Part shown: one piece after another, positions 21,875 to 31,263 of the stretch | Layout of the letters: each line of letters opens with the position of its first letter | Position numbering within the stretch: the stretch's first letter is position 1 | Source of the DNA: an uncultured bacterium | GTDB taxonomy: Bacteria > Pseudomonadota > Alphaproteobacteria > Rhodospirillales > Rhodospirillaceae | Assembly (NCBI GenBank): GCA_903888485.1 | Contig: CAISTS010000010.1 | Location: 1 to 64,000 of the forward strand | Direction: 5' to 3' | DNA length: 64,000 nucleotides | Translations under genes and position numbers: made by a program | The notes under the pieces: model-generated | Database searches by the model: none | Seen by the model: only the letters and a program-made list of their open reading frames with translations | Told to the model about the DNA's origin: nothing

Positions 21875-23617
21875 ATGCGAGTTCTCAAGTCACTGCTGCT
21901 GACCACATGTTTTGCGCTTGGCGCGCATGAGGCGAATGCCGCGCAGGCCACCGCCGGCAACTGCCCCAGCCTCGTCAACGTCGCCTTCGCGTCAACGACC
22001 ATCAGCTCGGCGACGCTGGTGAACAGCGGCACCATCAAAACGCCGGGCGGCGTGGCCAATATCACCAAGCCCTTCTGCCGTGTGCAGGCCGTCTCGCGCC
22101 CCACACCTGATTCGGAGATCCTGTTTGAAGTCTGGCTGCCGCCCACGGCCGAGGCTTGGAACAAGCGCATGAACACCGAAGCCACGGGCGGTTTCCTCGG
22201 CGGCATACCTGTGGCGCGCCTCGCGCAAATGCTCGAGACCGGTTTTGCTGCAGTCGGCACCAACCTCGGCCACGACGGCGGCGAGTCCGCCACCTGGGCC
22301 TTGGGCCATCCGGAGAAAGTGAACGACTACGCCTGGCGTTCGCACTACTACGTCGCGAATACCGCCAAAGCCGTGATCGCCGCTTTTTACGGCCAACCTG
22401 CGAAAAAAGCCTACTTCAACGGTTGTTCGGGCGGCGGCCGCCAAGGCCAGATGATGGCGCAACGCTATCCGGACCTTTACGACGGCATCATCGTCGGCGC
22501 GCCGACGATGTTCTATTCCGACGACATTCTCAGCATCATCTGGCACGGCATCAATCACCGCGACCCCGAAAAATTCGAGATGATCATACCGGAATCAAAA
22601 CTGCCGATGATCACCGCCGACGTGCTTTCGATCTGCGATGCCAAGGACGGGCTCAAGGACGGCGAAATCACCGATCCGCGCGCGTGCACCTATGATGCGA
22701 AGCGGCTGTTGTGCAAAGGCGCCGACGCGCCCAATTGTCTGACGCAACAGCAAGTCGACATTGTGAATGCGACCCACCGTGGGCTGCATCGCGGCGGGTC
22801 TCCGATCACACCCGGCCCTTCGATCGGCTCGGAGTTCCTGTGGCGCCAGACCGCCAGCCTCGGCATGCAGGGCGGCTACGGCGATTTCATCGGTCACTAC
22901 GTCTACAATCAAAAAGATTTCAATTGGCGCAAGATCGACTTCGAAAAGGACTACGACACCATCAAGAACAAACTTGATCCGATCATGGCGGCCTCCAGCC
23001 CGGACTTGCAGCGCTTCAAGGCGCGCGGCGGCAAGATTATCCAGTATCACGGCTGGAACGATCCCGTGAACATGGCGCCGGAATCGCCGAACTTCTACGC
23101 CACTATCGCGCTGTTCGAGAAATACAAGAACGATCCCGCGCGCCTTGATGAGACCAAGGCCAAATTCACGCCGCGTGAGATCGCCGACCTCGTGCTCGGC
23201 GAGAACGGCGTCTCCGACTACTACCGCGTCTTCATGCTGCCTGGCATGGCGCACTGCACGGGCGGATCGGGGCCTATCAACATCAATCAGCAGCCGACGG
23301 CCCAATCGCCCAGCACCAGCCCCGATGTCGATGTCGTCTCGGCGCTCGTGCGCTGGGTGGAGGACGGCGTCGCGCCGGAGCAAATCATCGCCACACAGTA
23401 CAAGGAAGGTGACGCCTCCAAGGGCATCCAACGCCAGCGCCCGCTGTGCGCCTATCCCAAAGCGGCGAAATACAAGGGCTCGGGCGACATCAACGACGCG
23501 AAGAACTTCACCTGCGTCCCGCGCAGCCGCGCGTTTGTGACGCCGGGCGAAGCCGACATGGCGCAGATCCGCAACGCGCTGAAGTGGCGCGGACAGCTGA
23601 CCCCTGCCGCGCCCTAG
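21875..23617 (+). CDS. Secreted tannase/feruloyl esterase family protein
   Basis: The protein of about 580 aa has a signal peptide (MRVLKSLLLTTCFALGAHEANA) and tannase-family motifs: nucleophile Ser in GCSGGGRQGQ near residue 187, the calcium-loop-like DGLKDGEITDPRAC, Asp in YHGWNDP near 392 and His in GMAHCTGG near 462. The Cys residues beside Ser and His fit the family's typical disulfide. Members cleave ester bonds of plant phenolics such as gallate or ferulate in the periplasm or outside. ATG at 21875 is chosen because the signal peptide starts there. Its stop overlaps the end of the convergent OGT gene by 4 bp. Confidence 0.87.
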   Translation: MRVLKSLLLTTCFALGAHEANAAQATAGNCPSLVNVAFASTTISSATLVNSGTIKTPGGVANITKPFCRVQAVSRPTPDSEILFEVWLPPTAEAWNKRMNTEATGGFLGGIPVARLAQMLETGFAAVGTNLGHDGGESATWALGHPEKVNDYAWRSHYYVANTAKAVIAAFYGQPAKKAYFNGCSGGGRQGQMMAQRYPDLYDGIIVGAPTMFYSDDILSIIWHGINHRDPEKFEMIIPESKLPMITADVLSICDAKDGLKDGEITDPRACTYDAKRLLCKGADAPNCLTQQQVDIVNATHRGLHRGGSPITPGPSIGSEFLWRQTASLGMQGGYGDFIGHYVYNQKDFNWRKIDFEKDYDTIKNKLDPIMAASSPDLQRFKARGGKIIQYHGWNDPVNMAPESPNFYATIALFEKYKNDPARLDETKAKFTPREIADLVLGENGVSDYYRVFMLPGMAHCTGGSGPININQQPTAQSPSTSPDVDVVSALVRWVEDGVAPEQIIATQYKEGDASKGIQRQRPLCAYPKAAKYKGSGDINDAKNFTCVPRSRAFVTPGEADMAQIRNALKWRGQLTPAAP

Positions 23618-25815
23618 GGCGCGACCGCGATCGGCGCGGGCGGCAAGCCGGCGCGCTGGCGCGCCACCATCTGGCTGTAAGCCTCTTCGATGTGGCGCGC
23701 AAAACGCGGCGTATCGAACAGCGGTTTCGTCAGCCGGTGCGCGGCGAGTTTGTTCATCAGTGCCGCCAAGCGCGCTGAATCCTGTGCAAGCGCCACCGCA
23801 AGCTCTTCGTATTCGCGTAACGATGTGGTGATGAGCTCCGGCATATCGAGCGCACGCAAAAGGCTCGTACTGACCCGCCCGGCGAAAGTCTGGCCGGTGC
23901 AGGTCAGCACCGGCAGCCCCGCCCACAAGGCGTCGCTGGCGGTGGTGTGTGCATTGTAGGGCAACGTATCGAGGAACAGATCGGCGGCGCGGTGACGCGC
24001 GAGGTGCTCGGCCACTGGCGCCCGTCCCGCGAACACGAGCCGCTTGGGATCGATGCCGCGTCTGGTGGCTTCGGCGCGCATGTTGTTTGAAGCGACCGGT
24101 GCGTTCTCGATGAGCCACAGCACGCTTCCCGGCACGCGCGAGAGAATCCGCATCCAGGCGTCAAAGACGTCCGGGAGAATTTTGTAAGGATTGTTGAAGC
24201 AGCAGAACACCGCTCCTTGATCGGGAAGGCCGAGCTCGGTGCGCGTAAAGATGCGGTCCGCGATCAGGCGTTTGCGGTCGTTGGCCTGGTAGCAATGCGG
24301 AAGGTACGCGATGGCTTCGTTGTAATGCTGCTGGCTCGCCGGCGGAATGACGATGCGGTCGGCAATCAGATAGTCCATGTAGTCGGTTCCCATCGTTCCA
24401 GGAAAACCGAGATAGTTGACCTGGATCGGCGCGGGATGGCACGCGAAGACCGTGTTGCGCTCGCGCCCGAAATAGCCGTTCAAGTTGACCAGAATGTCGA
24501 TACCCATCGCGGCGATCTTTGTGGCCACTTCGGCGTCGCTCGTGGCCGATATGTCGATGATCTCCTTGAATGCGGCATTCAGCCGCGCCCGCATATGGCT
24601 ATGGTCATCCCAACCATTGTCGAAGGCATAGATCTCGAAGCGCTCCGGGTCGTGCAGTTCGAACAGCTCCGCCATCAAGATGCTCGTTGCCTGGTTGCGG
24701 AATTCGCCGCAGAGATAGCCGATGCGGATTTTTCCGCCCTGCGCCGGTCTTGCCACGGGCGCGCCAGCGATGCGCGGATACTTGGCGGCGGCGTAGATCT
24801 CGGCGCAGGCGCGCAGTTCGGCCTCCGAGTCAGACGTGCCCTGGAACCCAAATGGCTCGGCCGACGGCTTGCGCGCGAGCACATCGGCGCCGACGCTGCG
24901 GCGCAGCTCTTCGAAGCCGGACCATTCGCAACACAAAGCTTTGGTGTGCAACAGGTGGCCCTTGGCGAAGGGATGGTCGGGCGCGATCTCGACAACGCGG
25001 CGATAACTCTCGAGCGCATCCTCGGGACGCTTCAGCCAGAGCAGCACCCCGCCGCGGTTAGCGAGCGCGGTCACGTAGCGCGGATGGAGTTCGATGGCGC
25101 GGTCGTAGCTGGCCAACGCATCCTCGGGACGCTTGAGACCGTGTAACGCCGCCGCGCGATTGTTATGGGCATCCGCCGAGCCAGGATTCGCGACAATGGC
25201 TTGATCGGCGCTGGCGAGGGATTCTTCAAAGCGTCCCAGGCCGTGCAGAATGACGGCACGGTTAGCGAGGATGTCCGCTCGGCCCGGCTTCATCGCGAGC
25301 GCCGCATCCATGGACGCAAGCCCCTCTTCCGAGCGCCGCAAGGCGTGAAGTATCAGTGCGCGTTCGTGATAAAACTCGGCCGTCGGCGTGATGGCGAGTG
25401 CCCTGGCATAGCTCTCTTGCGCGCCTTCAAGGTGGCCGAGGTGGTGAAGGATGCGCCCCAGGCTCGTATGGGCTTCGTAAAAGTCCGGATCGCGCCGCAC
25501 CGCCTCGATGAAACTCGCGGCGGCTTCCTCCTGGCGTCCCAGGGCGTTCAGCGCCGCGCCCTTGTTGTAGTGCGCCGGCGCATCTGCTGGATTCTGCAGA
25601 ACGGCATTGCTAAACAGCGCGAGGGCCTCGGCCGCGTCGCCAGCGTTCAGCGCAATCAACCCTGAAGCGTAGAGCGCCCCAAAGTGCGTGGGCGCCGCCG
25701 CCAGCACGCCGCGGTAAATGTCGCGCGCCGCCGCAGTCTGCCCTTGCTGATGAAATTCCAGACCCTCTTGGAAGCGGGTTTCGGCGTCGGCGCCGGCTAG
25801 TGTGTTGTGATCCAT
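23614..25815 (-). CDS. TPR-repeat O-GlcNAc transferase-like protein (SPINDLY/GT41)
   Basis: The 733-aa protein has about nine tetratricopeptide repeats (residues about 5-320, for example AHYNKGAALNALGRQEEA and AHNNRAAALHGLKRPEDA). A GT41 catalytic half follows: IRIGYLCGEF, DILVNLNGYFG, NYLGFPGTMGTDYMDYL, LWLIENAP, and DTLPYNAHTTASDALWAGLP for nucleotide-sugar binding. It should move a sugar from an NDP-sugar to Ser/Thr of proteins in the cytoplasm; flagellin is a common bacterial target. It is a single gene. Confidence 0.88.
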   Translation of the reverse strand: MDHNTLAGADAETRFQEGLEFHQQGQTAAARDIYRGVLAAAPTHFGALYASGLIALNAGDAAEALALFSNAVLQNPADAPAHYNKGAALNALGRQEEAAASFIEAVRRDPDFYEAHTSLGRILHHLGHLEGAQESYARALAITPTAEFYHERALILHALRRSEEGLASMDAALAMKPGRADILANRAVILHGLGRFEESLASADQAIVANPGSADAHNNRAAALHGLKRPEDALASYDRAIELHPRYVTALANRGGVLLWLKRPEDALESYRRVVEIAPDHPFAKGHLLHTKALCCEWSGFEELRRSVGADVLARKPSAEPFGFQGTSDSEAELRACAEIYAAAKYPRIAGAPVARPAQGGKIRIGYLCGEFRNQATSILMAELFELHDPERFEIYAFDNGWDDHSHMRARLNAAFKEIIDISATSDAEVATKIAAMGIDILVNLNGYFGRERNTVFACHPAPIQVNYLGFPGTMGTDYMDYLIADRIVIPPASQQHYNEAIAYLPHCYQANDRKRLIADRIFTRTELGLPDQGAVFCCFNNPYKILPDVFDAWMRILSRVPGSVLWLIENAPVASNNMRAEATRRGIDPKRLVFAGRAPVAEHLARHRAADLFLDTLPYNAHTTASDALWAGLPVLTCTGQTFAGRVSTSLLRALDMPELITTSLREYEELAVALAQDSARLAALMNKLAAHRLTKPLFDTPRFARHIEEAYSQMVARQRAGLPPAPIAVAP

Positions 25816-25905
25816 GAGCGCTGTGTAGCAATGACGCGGTCAGTGTTACAGGGCCGGCGCGCATACCGCACTGCATCAATGGGACACTAACCTAGGTATG
25901 GTCTC

Positions 25906-26109
25906 TTGGCGGTCTCAAAATCCACCAAGCTCACGTTCCGGTTTAGTTCCCGCGGGCTGTGTAAGTCCTTGCATCTTCCCAAGGGGCGGATTATCGATCA
26001 TTTGCGCTTCGAAACCGGCCCGAATTTGCTTATTGTCGGGACGGAGGGAGAGACCCGCGATTTCTCAGAAATCGTAGCAATTCGACACGAATGGGGGGCC
26101 GTTCGCTAA
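25906..26109 (+). CDS. Possible small hypothetical protein
   Basis: A 67-codon frame with a TTG start encodes a basic protein (STKLTFRFSSRGLCKSLHLP, DHLRFETGPNLLIVG). The composition is protein-like but there is no clear ribosome-binding site or known family. The rest of the 440-bp gap between the OGT gene and the transporter shows nothing definite. Confidence 0.35.
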   Translation: MAVSKSTKLTFRFSSRGLCKSLHLPKGRIIDHLRFETGPNLLIVGTEGETRDFSEIVAIRHEWGAVR

Positions 26110-26253
26110 CCTGGTCGAAGCCGAACCAAGCCAGTTCGCTCCGCCGGATTCGGCGGTCGTACTGGCGACAAACGCGTTGTGCAAAATTTTAGCCGCTTGC
26201 GACACTGGGGCTTAGGGCCTCCCTCGCACCGGCCAGCATAGAGAGAGATTTCA

Positions 26254-27927
26254 ATGACCGATCAAACAACTTCTTCAGTAGCCGGCCATTCCGCCGAAGC
26301 GGGGGTGGGGCGCGAAGACGTCAAAGTCATCGCCGCATCGTCCATTGGCACCGTGTTCGAATGGTTCGACTTCTTCCTCTATGGCTCGCTGGCCGTGGTC
26401 ATCAGCCGCCACTTCTTCTCAGCGGTGAATGAATCGACCGCTTTCATTCTCGCCCTCCTCGCCTTCGCCGCCGGCTTCATCGTGCGCCCCTTCGGCGCGC
26501 TGGTGTTCGGCTACATGGGCGACATCTGGGGCCGTAAGAACACCTTCATCTTCACGCTGATGCTGATGGGCGTGGCGACCTTCGGCGTCGGCCTCCTGCC
26601 CACTTACGCTCAGATCGGTGCCGCGGCGCCTTGGATCCTGATCATCCTGCGCATGCTGCAGGGCCTCTCGGTCGGCGGAGTCTACGGCGGCGCGGCGACC
26701 TACGTCGCCGAGCACGCCCCGCACAGCAAGCGCGGCCTCTACACCAGCTGGATCCAGACCACGGCGACCGCCGGCATGGCGCTCAGCCTTTCGGTCGTTT
26801 ACCTCACCCGCGTCAGCGTCGGCCAAGAAGCCTTCGACCAATGGGGCTGGCGCATCCCGTTCCTGCTCTCGGTCTTCCTGCTTGCCATGACCATGTGGAT
26901 CCAACTCAAGCTGAACGAAAGCCCGGTTTATTTGAAAATGAAGGCCGCGGGCAAAGCCACCAAGAGCCCCTTCAAAGAATCTTTCGGCAACTGGGATAAC
27001 CTCAAGATCGTGATCATCGCGCTGTGCGGCGCAGTCATCGGCCAGGCCGTGATCTGGTACGCCTCGCAGTTCTACTTGCTGTTCTTCCTTGAGCGCATCC
27101 TCAAGGTTGACGGCTCGGTGTCCAACATCCTGATGGCTTCCGCGCTGATCATCGCCACGCCGCTCTACATCTTCTTCGGCTGGCTGTCGGACAAGATCGG
27201 CCGCAAGAAAGTCATGATGACCGCCTGTGCGCTCGCCTGCCTCACCTATTTCCCGCTCTTCCACGCCCTCACCGGCGCCGCTAACCCGGCGCTGGCTGCT
27301 GCGGTCGCGAAAGCGCCGGTGATCGTGTACGCCGACGACGCCAAGTGCACGGTCCAGTTCGACCTGGTCGGCGGCAAGCTCTTCGGCACCTCCTGCGACA
27401 TCCCGCGTTCGTTCCTGGCCAATGCCGGCGTCACCTACGACTTCGAGTCCGCTCCGGCCGGCACCATGGGCGAAATGCGCGTCGGCGACCAAGTTCTTCA
27501 GGCCTTCGACGGCGAGAACCTGCCGACCGCGGAACTGCGTACCCGCCGCGCCGAGTGGCAGAAGCAGGCCTCCGACATGCTCGCGGCGGCCGGCTATCCG
27601 CTGAAGGCCGATGTCGAACAGATCAACTATACGATGACCATGCTGATCCTGATAACCATCATGGGCCTCGCTGCGATGATCTATGGCCCGATGGCGGCTT
27701 TGCTGGTCGAACTGTTCCCGGCCCGCATCCGCTACACCTCACTCAGCCTGCCGTACCACATCGGCACGGGTTGGTTTGGCGGTCTTCTGCCGATGACGGC
27801 GTTCGCCATCGTCGCCGAGACCGGCGACATCTACTCCGGCCTGTGGTATCCGGTCGGCTTCTCGGCGTTCACCCTGGTCTGCGGACTCCTGTTCCTGCCC
27901 GAGACCAAGGACCGCCAACTCACCTAA
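26254..27927 (+). CDS. MHS-family MFS transporter with a large soluble insert
   Basis: The 557-aa protein is a 12-TM metabolite:H+ symporter: VFEWFDFFLYGSLAV in TM1, GALVFGYMGDIWGRKN in loop 2-3, VYGGAATYVAEHAP near residue 150 and SDKIGRKK in loop 8-9. Relatives carry shikimate, proline/betaine or alpha-ketoglutarate. Residues about 350-457 form a non-membrane insert (VIVYADDAKCTVQFDLVGG, then a Glu-rich helical part) between TM9 and TM10, making it about 100 residues longer than the norm. A strong terminator follows. The substrate is unknown. Confidence 0.85.
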   Translation: MTDQTTSSVAGHSAEAGVGREDVKVIAASSIGTVFEWFDFFLYGSLAVVISRHFFSAVNESTAFILALLAFAAGFIVRPFGALVFGYMGDIWGRKNTFIFTLMLMGVATFGVGLLPTYAQIGAAAPWILIILRMLQGLSVGGVYGGAATYVAEHAPHSKRGLYTSWIQTTATAGMALSLSVVYLTRVSVGQEAFDQWGWRIPFLLSVFLLAMTMWIQLKLNESPVYLKMKAAGKATKSPFKESFGNWDNLKIVIIALCGAVIGQAVIWYASQFYLLFFLERILKVDGSVSNILMASALIIATPLYIFFGWLSDKIGRKKVMMTACALACLTYFPLFHALTGAANPALAAAVAKAPVIVYADDAKCTVQFDLVGGKLFGTSCDIPRSFLANAGVTYDFESAPAGTMGEMRVGDQVLQAFDGENLPTAELRTRRAEWQKQASDMLAAAGYPLKADVEQINYTMTMLILITIMGLAAMIYGPMAALLVELFPARIRYTSLSLPYHIGTGWFGGLLPMTAFAIVAETGDIYSGLWYPVGFSAFTLVCGLLFLPETKDRQLT

Positions 27928-27945
27928 CAGCGCAAGCGCTTAAAA

Positions 27946-27983
27946 CAAACGGCCGCACCCCACCAGGTGCGGCCGTTTTCTTT
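27946..27983 (+). terminator. Intrinsic terminator of the MHS transporter gene
   Basis: CGGCCGCACC (27950-27959) pairs perfectly with GGTGCGGCCG (27966-27975), with a 6-nt loop and TTTTCTTTT after it. Confidence 0.9.
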
Positions 27984-28109
27984 TGTGCCGATTGCGTTAG
28001 CGCGCGACAGGGAAAAGTGGAGACCGGGTTTCGCGGCTATCGCGCGCTAATTGTGTGAATCAGATCACGATTCACGGGTCAGGTTGAACCAACCTGACCC
28101 GATCGTGCT

Positions 28110-29519
28110 CTAGGTCGCCGGGCGGAAGATCTTGCCCGGGTTCATGATGTTCTGTGGGTCGAGCGCCTGCTTGATCGCCTGCATCACGTGCATGCTGTCG
28201 CCGTGCTCGGCATAGAGGTGTTCGACCTTGCCGAGTCCGATGCCGTGTTCACCAGTGCACGTGCCGCCCGCGGCGAGAGCACGCGCGATCAGCCGATCAT
28301 TGAGCGCATGGATGCGCGCGAGGTATGCCGGATCGTCCGGCTTTACCATCACCAGCATATGAAAATTGCCGTCGCCGACGTGACCGACGATGGGCGCGAC
28401 CAGCCCCGCTTCGGCGGCGTCCTTCTTGCTGCTGAGCACGACTTCGGCGAGGCGTGAGATCGGCACGCAAACGTCCGTCGCCCAGACGTCCCAACCGGGA
28501 TAAGCCTGCTTGTCGACCCAGGTGGCGTCGTGGCGCGCCTGCCACAGCTTCGTGCGCTCCTCGGCCTGCGTGGTCCACGAGAAGTTGCCACCACCATTGT
28601 CCGAAGCGATAGCTTGCACCATCTCGGCCTGCTCGCGCACGCTGGCGTCCGTGCCGTGGAACTCCATGAACAGCGTGTTCCGCACCGGGAAGTCGAACTT
28701 GGCGATGCGGTTGAGAATGTCGATTTGCACATCGTCCAGAAGTTCGATGCGTGCAATAGGAATGCCTGATTGGATCGTGCTGATCACCGTATCCACCGCG
28801 CCTTCGAGCGTGGCGAAACCGCACACCGCCGCGGCGATCTTCTCGGGGATACCGTAAAGCCGCAGCGTCACCTCGGTGATAACGCCGAGCGTACCTTCGG
28901 AGCCGACCAACATGTGAGTAAGGTCGTACCCTGCCGACGATTTACGCGCGCGGCCGCCGGTGCGGATCACACGCCCGTCGGCGGTGACCACTTCCAGCGC
29001 CAGGGTGTTCTCGCGCATGGTACCGTAGCGCACCGCATTGGTGCCCGAGGCGCGTGTCGCCGCCATGCCGCCGAGCGAAGCGTCGGCGCCAGGATCGATC
29101 GGAAAGAAAAGCCCGGTGTCGCGGATGTGGGTGTTGAGCGCTTTACGCGTGACCCCCGGCTGCACCACGACATCAAGGTCTTCGGTGTGGACGGCCAGGA
29201 TGCGGTCCATCTGGCTGACGTCGAGCGAAACACCGCCGAGCGGCGCGGCGATGTGGCCCTCGACCGACGTGCCCGTACCGAAAGGGATGATCGGAATGCC
29301 GTGACCGGCACAGATTTTTACGATTTCCACCACTTCCCCGGTGGAGCGGGCGAACGCAACAACATCGGGTGGATCGTTGGAGGAATAGAAGACGCCGGTG
29401 CTGTGCTGCTCGCGCACGGCCTGCGCCGTCGAGATGCGCTCGCCGAGCAGCGCGCGCAGCTTCGAGACTGCGTCATCCAGATGCGGCAATGGCGCGCGTG
29501 CCGAAACCGCTTTGACCAT
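28110..29519 (-). CDS. FAD-linked oxidase, D-lactate dehydrogenase (cytochrome)-like
   Basis: The 469-aa protein is a VAO/PCMH flavoprotein: PFGTGTSVEGH near residue 80 binds FAD, DPGADASLGGMAATRASGTNAV follows in part, then LVGSEGTLGVITEVTL. The C-terminal half has the VGHVGDGNFH metal/lactate motif and ends in GEHGIGLGK and MNPGKIF. It should oxidise D-lactate or another 2-hydroxy acid and pass electrons to cytochrome c or quinone. ATG at 29519 is chosen by the family N terminus. It is soluble, a single gene, and converges with the transporter upstream. Confidence 0.85.
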   Translation of the reverse strand: MVKAVSARAPLPHLDDAVSKLRALLGERISTAQAVREQHSTGVFYSSNDPPDVVAFARSTGEVVEIVKICAGHGIPIIPFGTGTSVEGHIAAPLGGVSLDVSQMDRILAVHTEDLDVVVQPGVTRKALNTHIRDTGLFFPIDPGADASLGGMAATRASGTNAVRYGTMRENTLALEVVTADGRVIRTGGRARKSSAGYDLTHMLVGSEGTLGVITEVTLRLYGIPEKIAAAVCGFATLEGAVDTVISTIQSGIPIARIELLDDVQIDILNRIAKFDFPVRNTLFMEFHGTDASVREQAEMVQAIASDNGGGNFSWTTQAEERTKLWQARHDATWVDKQAYPGWDVWATDVCVPISRLAEVVLSSKKDAAEAGLVAPIVGHVGDGNFHMLVMVKPDDPAYLARIHALNDRLIARALAAGGTCTGEHGIGLGKVEHLYAEHGDSMHVMQAIKQALDPQNIMNPGKIFRPAT

Positions 29520-29567
29520 GATGGTGAACTCCCGCCGGTTTTTATGCGGGCAGCGTAGCACGGCCCC

Positions 29568-30323
29568 TTAGCCGGAGCGACAGGCCGCAAGGAGCGCCGC
29601 CACCGCGCGGTGGAGGGTCTGCATCTGCCGCGGGTCGGGCACGCGATCGAGCCTGAGGTAGTTGAGCAGAAGCCCCTCGACGTCGCTGGCGGCGGTCCCC
29701 AAGCCATGACGCGCGAACAGTCCCGCGGAGCCCGCAAGACTATGGGCTTTGGCGAGCACCGCTTCGGCGATCGTCCGCTGCCATCCCGTGGTATCCAGCA
29801 CAAAGCCGAGGCGCTCGATCTCATCGGCCGTCGATGGCAACGCGCGCGAAAAGGCCGAGGCAACCGCTTTCAGGCGCGCCGACGACGACGTCGGCGCATC
29901 GGTGCCTGCCCCGCCCAAGCGCGCGGCGAGATCGTCGGCAAGTGTCGCAGGATTGAAGGGCTTAGCCAGCACGCCGGCAACGTCGGGGATACCTTCGAAG
30001 GCGCCGGGCTCGTGGCGCGCCGTGAGGAAAACTACACGCGGAAGCGGCACACCCGCCGCAGTAAGGCGCTCGCGCAGCGCGCTCCACGTCGCAATGCCGT
30101 CCATGCCGGGCATCATGAAGTCGAGTAGCACCAGGGCGGGCCGCACATCGGCTACCATCGCGAGCGCCTCGGCGCCCGAGGCGCAGGCTTTGACAGCCGT
30201 GATTCCGGCGCCGGCCAATGCGGCCATGACAACTTCGCGGACAAACGGATCGTCTTCCACGACCAAGATTGGACTGGGCAATTTGGCGGTGGAGGTCTGT
30301 GGGTTGGAAAAGGAGGAGTGCAT
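29568..30323 (-). CDS. Response regulator receiver-HPt protein
   Basis: The 251-aa protein has a receiver domain (ILVVEDDPFVREVV near residue 19, phospho-Asp in LVLLDFMMPGMDG near 67, Thr in FLTARHE, Lys in AKPFNP). It continues into an HPt-like domain with phospho-His in AHSLAGSAGLFARHG near 205. There is no output domain. It would shuttle phosphate between kinases and regulators. It diverges from the OmpR-type regulator at 30487, and the two share a nearly identical VVEDDPFVREV start, so both may serve the hybrid kinase at 31221. Confidence 0.85.
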   Translation of the reverse strand: MHSSFSNPQTSTAKLPSPILVVEDDPFVREVVMAALAGAGITAVKACASGAEALAMVADVRPALVLLDFMMPGMDGIATWSALRERLTAAGVPLPRVVFLTARHEPGAFEGIPDVAGVLAKPFNPATLADDLAARLGGAGTDAPTSSSARLKAVASAFSRALPSTADEIERLGFVLDTTGWQRTIAEAVLAKAHSLAGSAGLFARHGLGTAASDVEGLLLNYLRLDRVPDPRQMQTLHRAVAALLAACRSG

Positions 30324-30486
30324 CTGGCGATGCTATCTTAGGTCCTAAATTTCTCGCAATAGTAGAATAATAGCGCTATTGTGATAAATGCCACGGCCCC
30401 TTTCGACCGGGGATAGAAACGGGTATCGTATTTTAACATAGCCAAGGTAGGGATTTAACTTTGGCGACCTGCGGCGAAGCCTTGTT

Positions 30487-31263
30487 ATGTCTGACACACC
30501 TGCCATCTCTGCGCTCCCCGCCAAGCAACCCCACATCCTGGTGGTTGAGGACGACCCGTTCGTTCGGGAGGTCTTAGACATCTATCTGCGCGGTGAAGGC
30601 TATCGCGTCACCCTCGCCCGCGACGGCAACGAGATGCGCGCCGTGCTTGCCTCCGAACCCGTGGACCTGGCCATCATGGATCTGCGGCTACCCGGCGAAG
30701 ACGGCTTTGCCCTCACGCGTTTCCTGCGTGCGCAATACTCCGTCGGCATCATCATCCTGACGACGCGCAACGAAACGGTTGACCGCGTTGTCGGACTCGA
30801 ATGCGGCGCCGACGATTATGTGACTAAACCGTTCGAAGAACGCGAACTGCTCGCACGCATCCGCAGCGTGTTGCGCCGCACGGGCGCTCTGCCCGACGTC
30901 GGTCAGCCGCGGCAAAATGGTTCAGCGGCCGGCCCGCAGAAGCTCGTCTTCCATGGCTGCACGCTCGATGAGAGCGCGGGGCTGTTCCGCGCGAGAGACG
31001 GCCATGAAACCTTGCTCACCGGCAATGAGTGCCGGCTGCTGGCATACCTCGTGCGCTGCGCCGGCAAGGTGCAGAGCCGCGAAGGCCTGATGGCCAGCGT
31101 ACTGCAGAAGAATTGGGACCCGCTCGACCGCAGCATCGACGTGCTGATCACGCGGCTGCGTCACAAGATCGAGGTCGATCCCAAACGCCCCGCGATCATC
31201 AAGACGATTCGCGGGACCGGCTACTTGGTCACGCCCGAAGCCGCCGCGGAAAACGCGGCCTGA
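30487..31263 (+). CDS. OmpR/TorR-type response regulator
   Basis: The 258-aa protein has a receiver domain (LVVEDDPFVREVLDIYL, phospho-Asp in LAIMDLRLPGEDG near residue 61, TTRNE, TKPFEERELLARI) and a C-terminal winged helix (SREGLMASVLQKNW, RSIDVLITRLRHKIE, IRGTGYLV). It binds DNA as a dimer when phosphorylated. It is convergent with the hybrid kinase and their 3' ends overlap by 43 bp, an arrangement that suggests they act together. Confidence 0.87.
   Translation: MSDTPAISALPAKQPHILVVEDDPFVREVLDIYLRGEGYRVTLARDGNEMRAVLASEPVDLAIMDLRLPGEDGFALTRFLRAQYSVGIIILTTRNETVDRVVGLECGADDYVTKPFEERELLARIRSVLRRTGALPDVGQPRQNGSAAGPQKLVFHGCTLDESAGLFRARDGHETLLTGNECRLLAYLVRCAGKVQSREGLMASVLQKNWDPLDRSIDVLITRLRHKIEVDPKRPAIIKTIRGTGYLVTPEAAAENAA

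Noticed and set aside
24217-25146. 309-codon plus-strand frame opposite the OGT gene
   Set aside because: Antisense shadow of the TPR/OGT gene, with no family motif.
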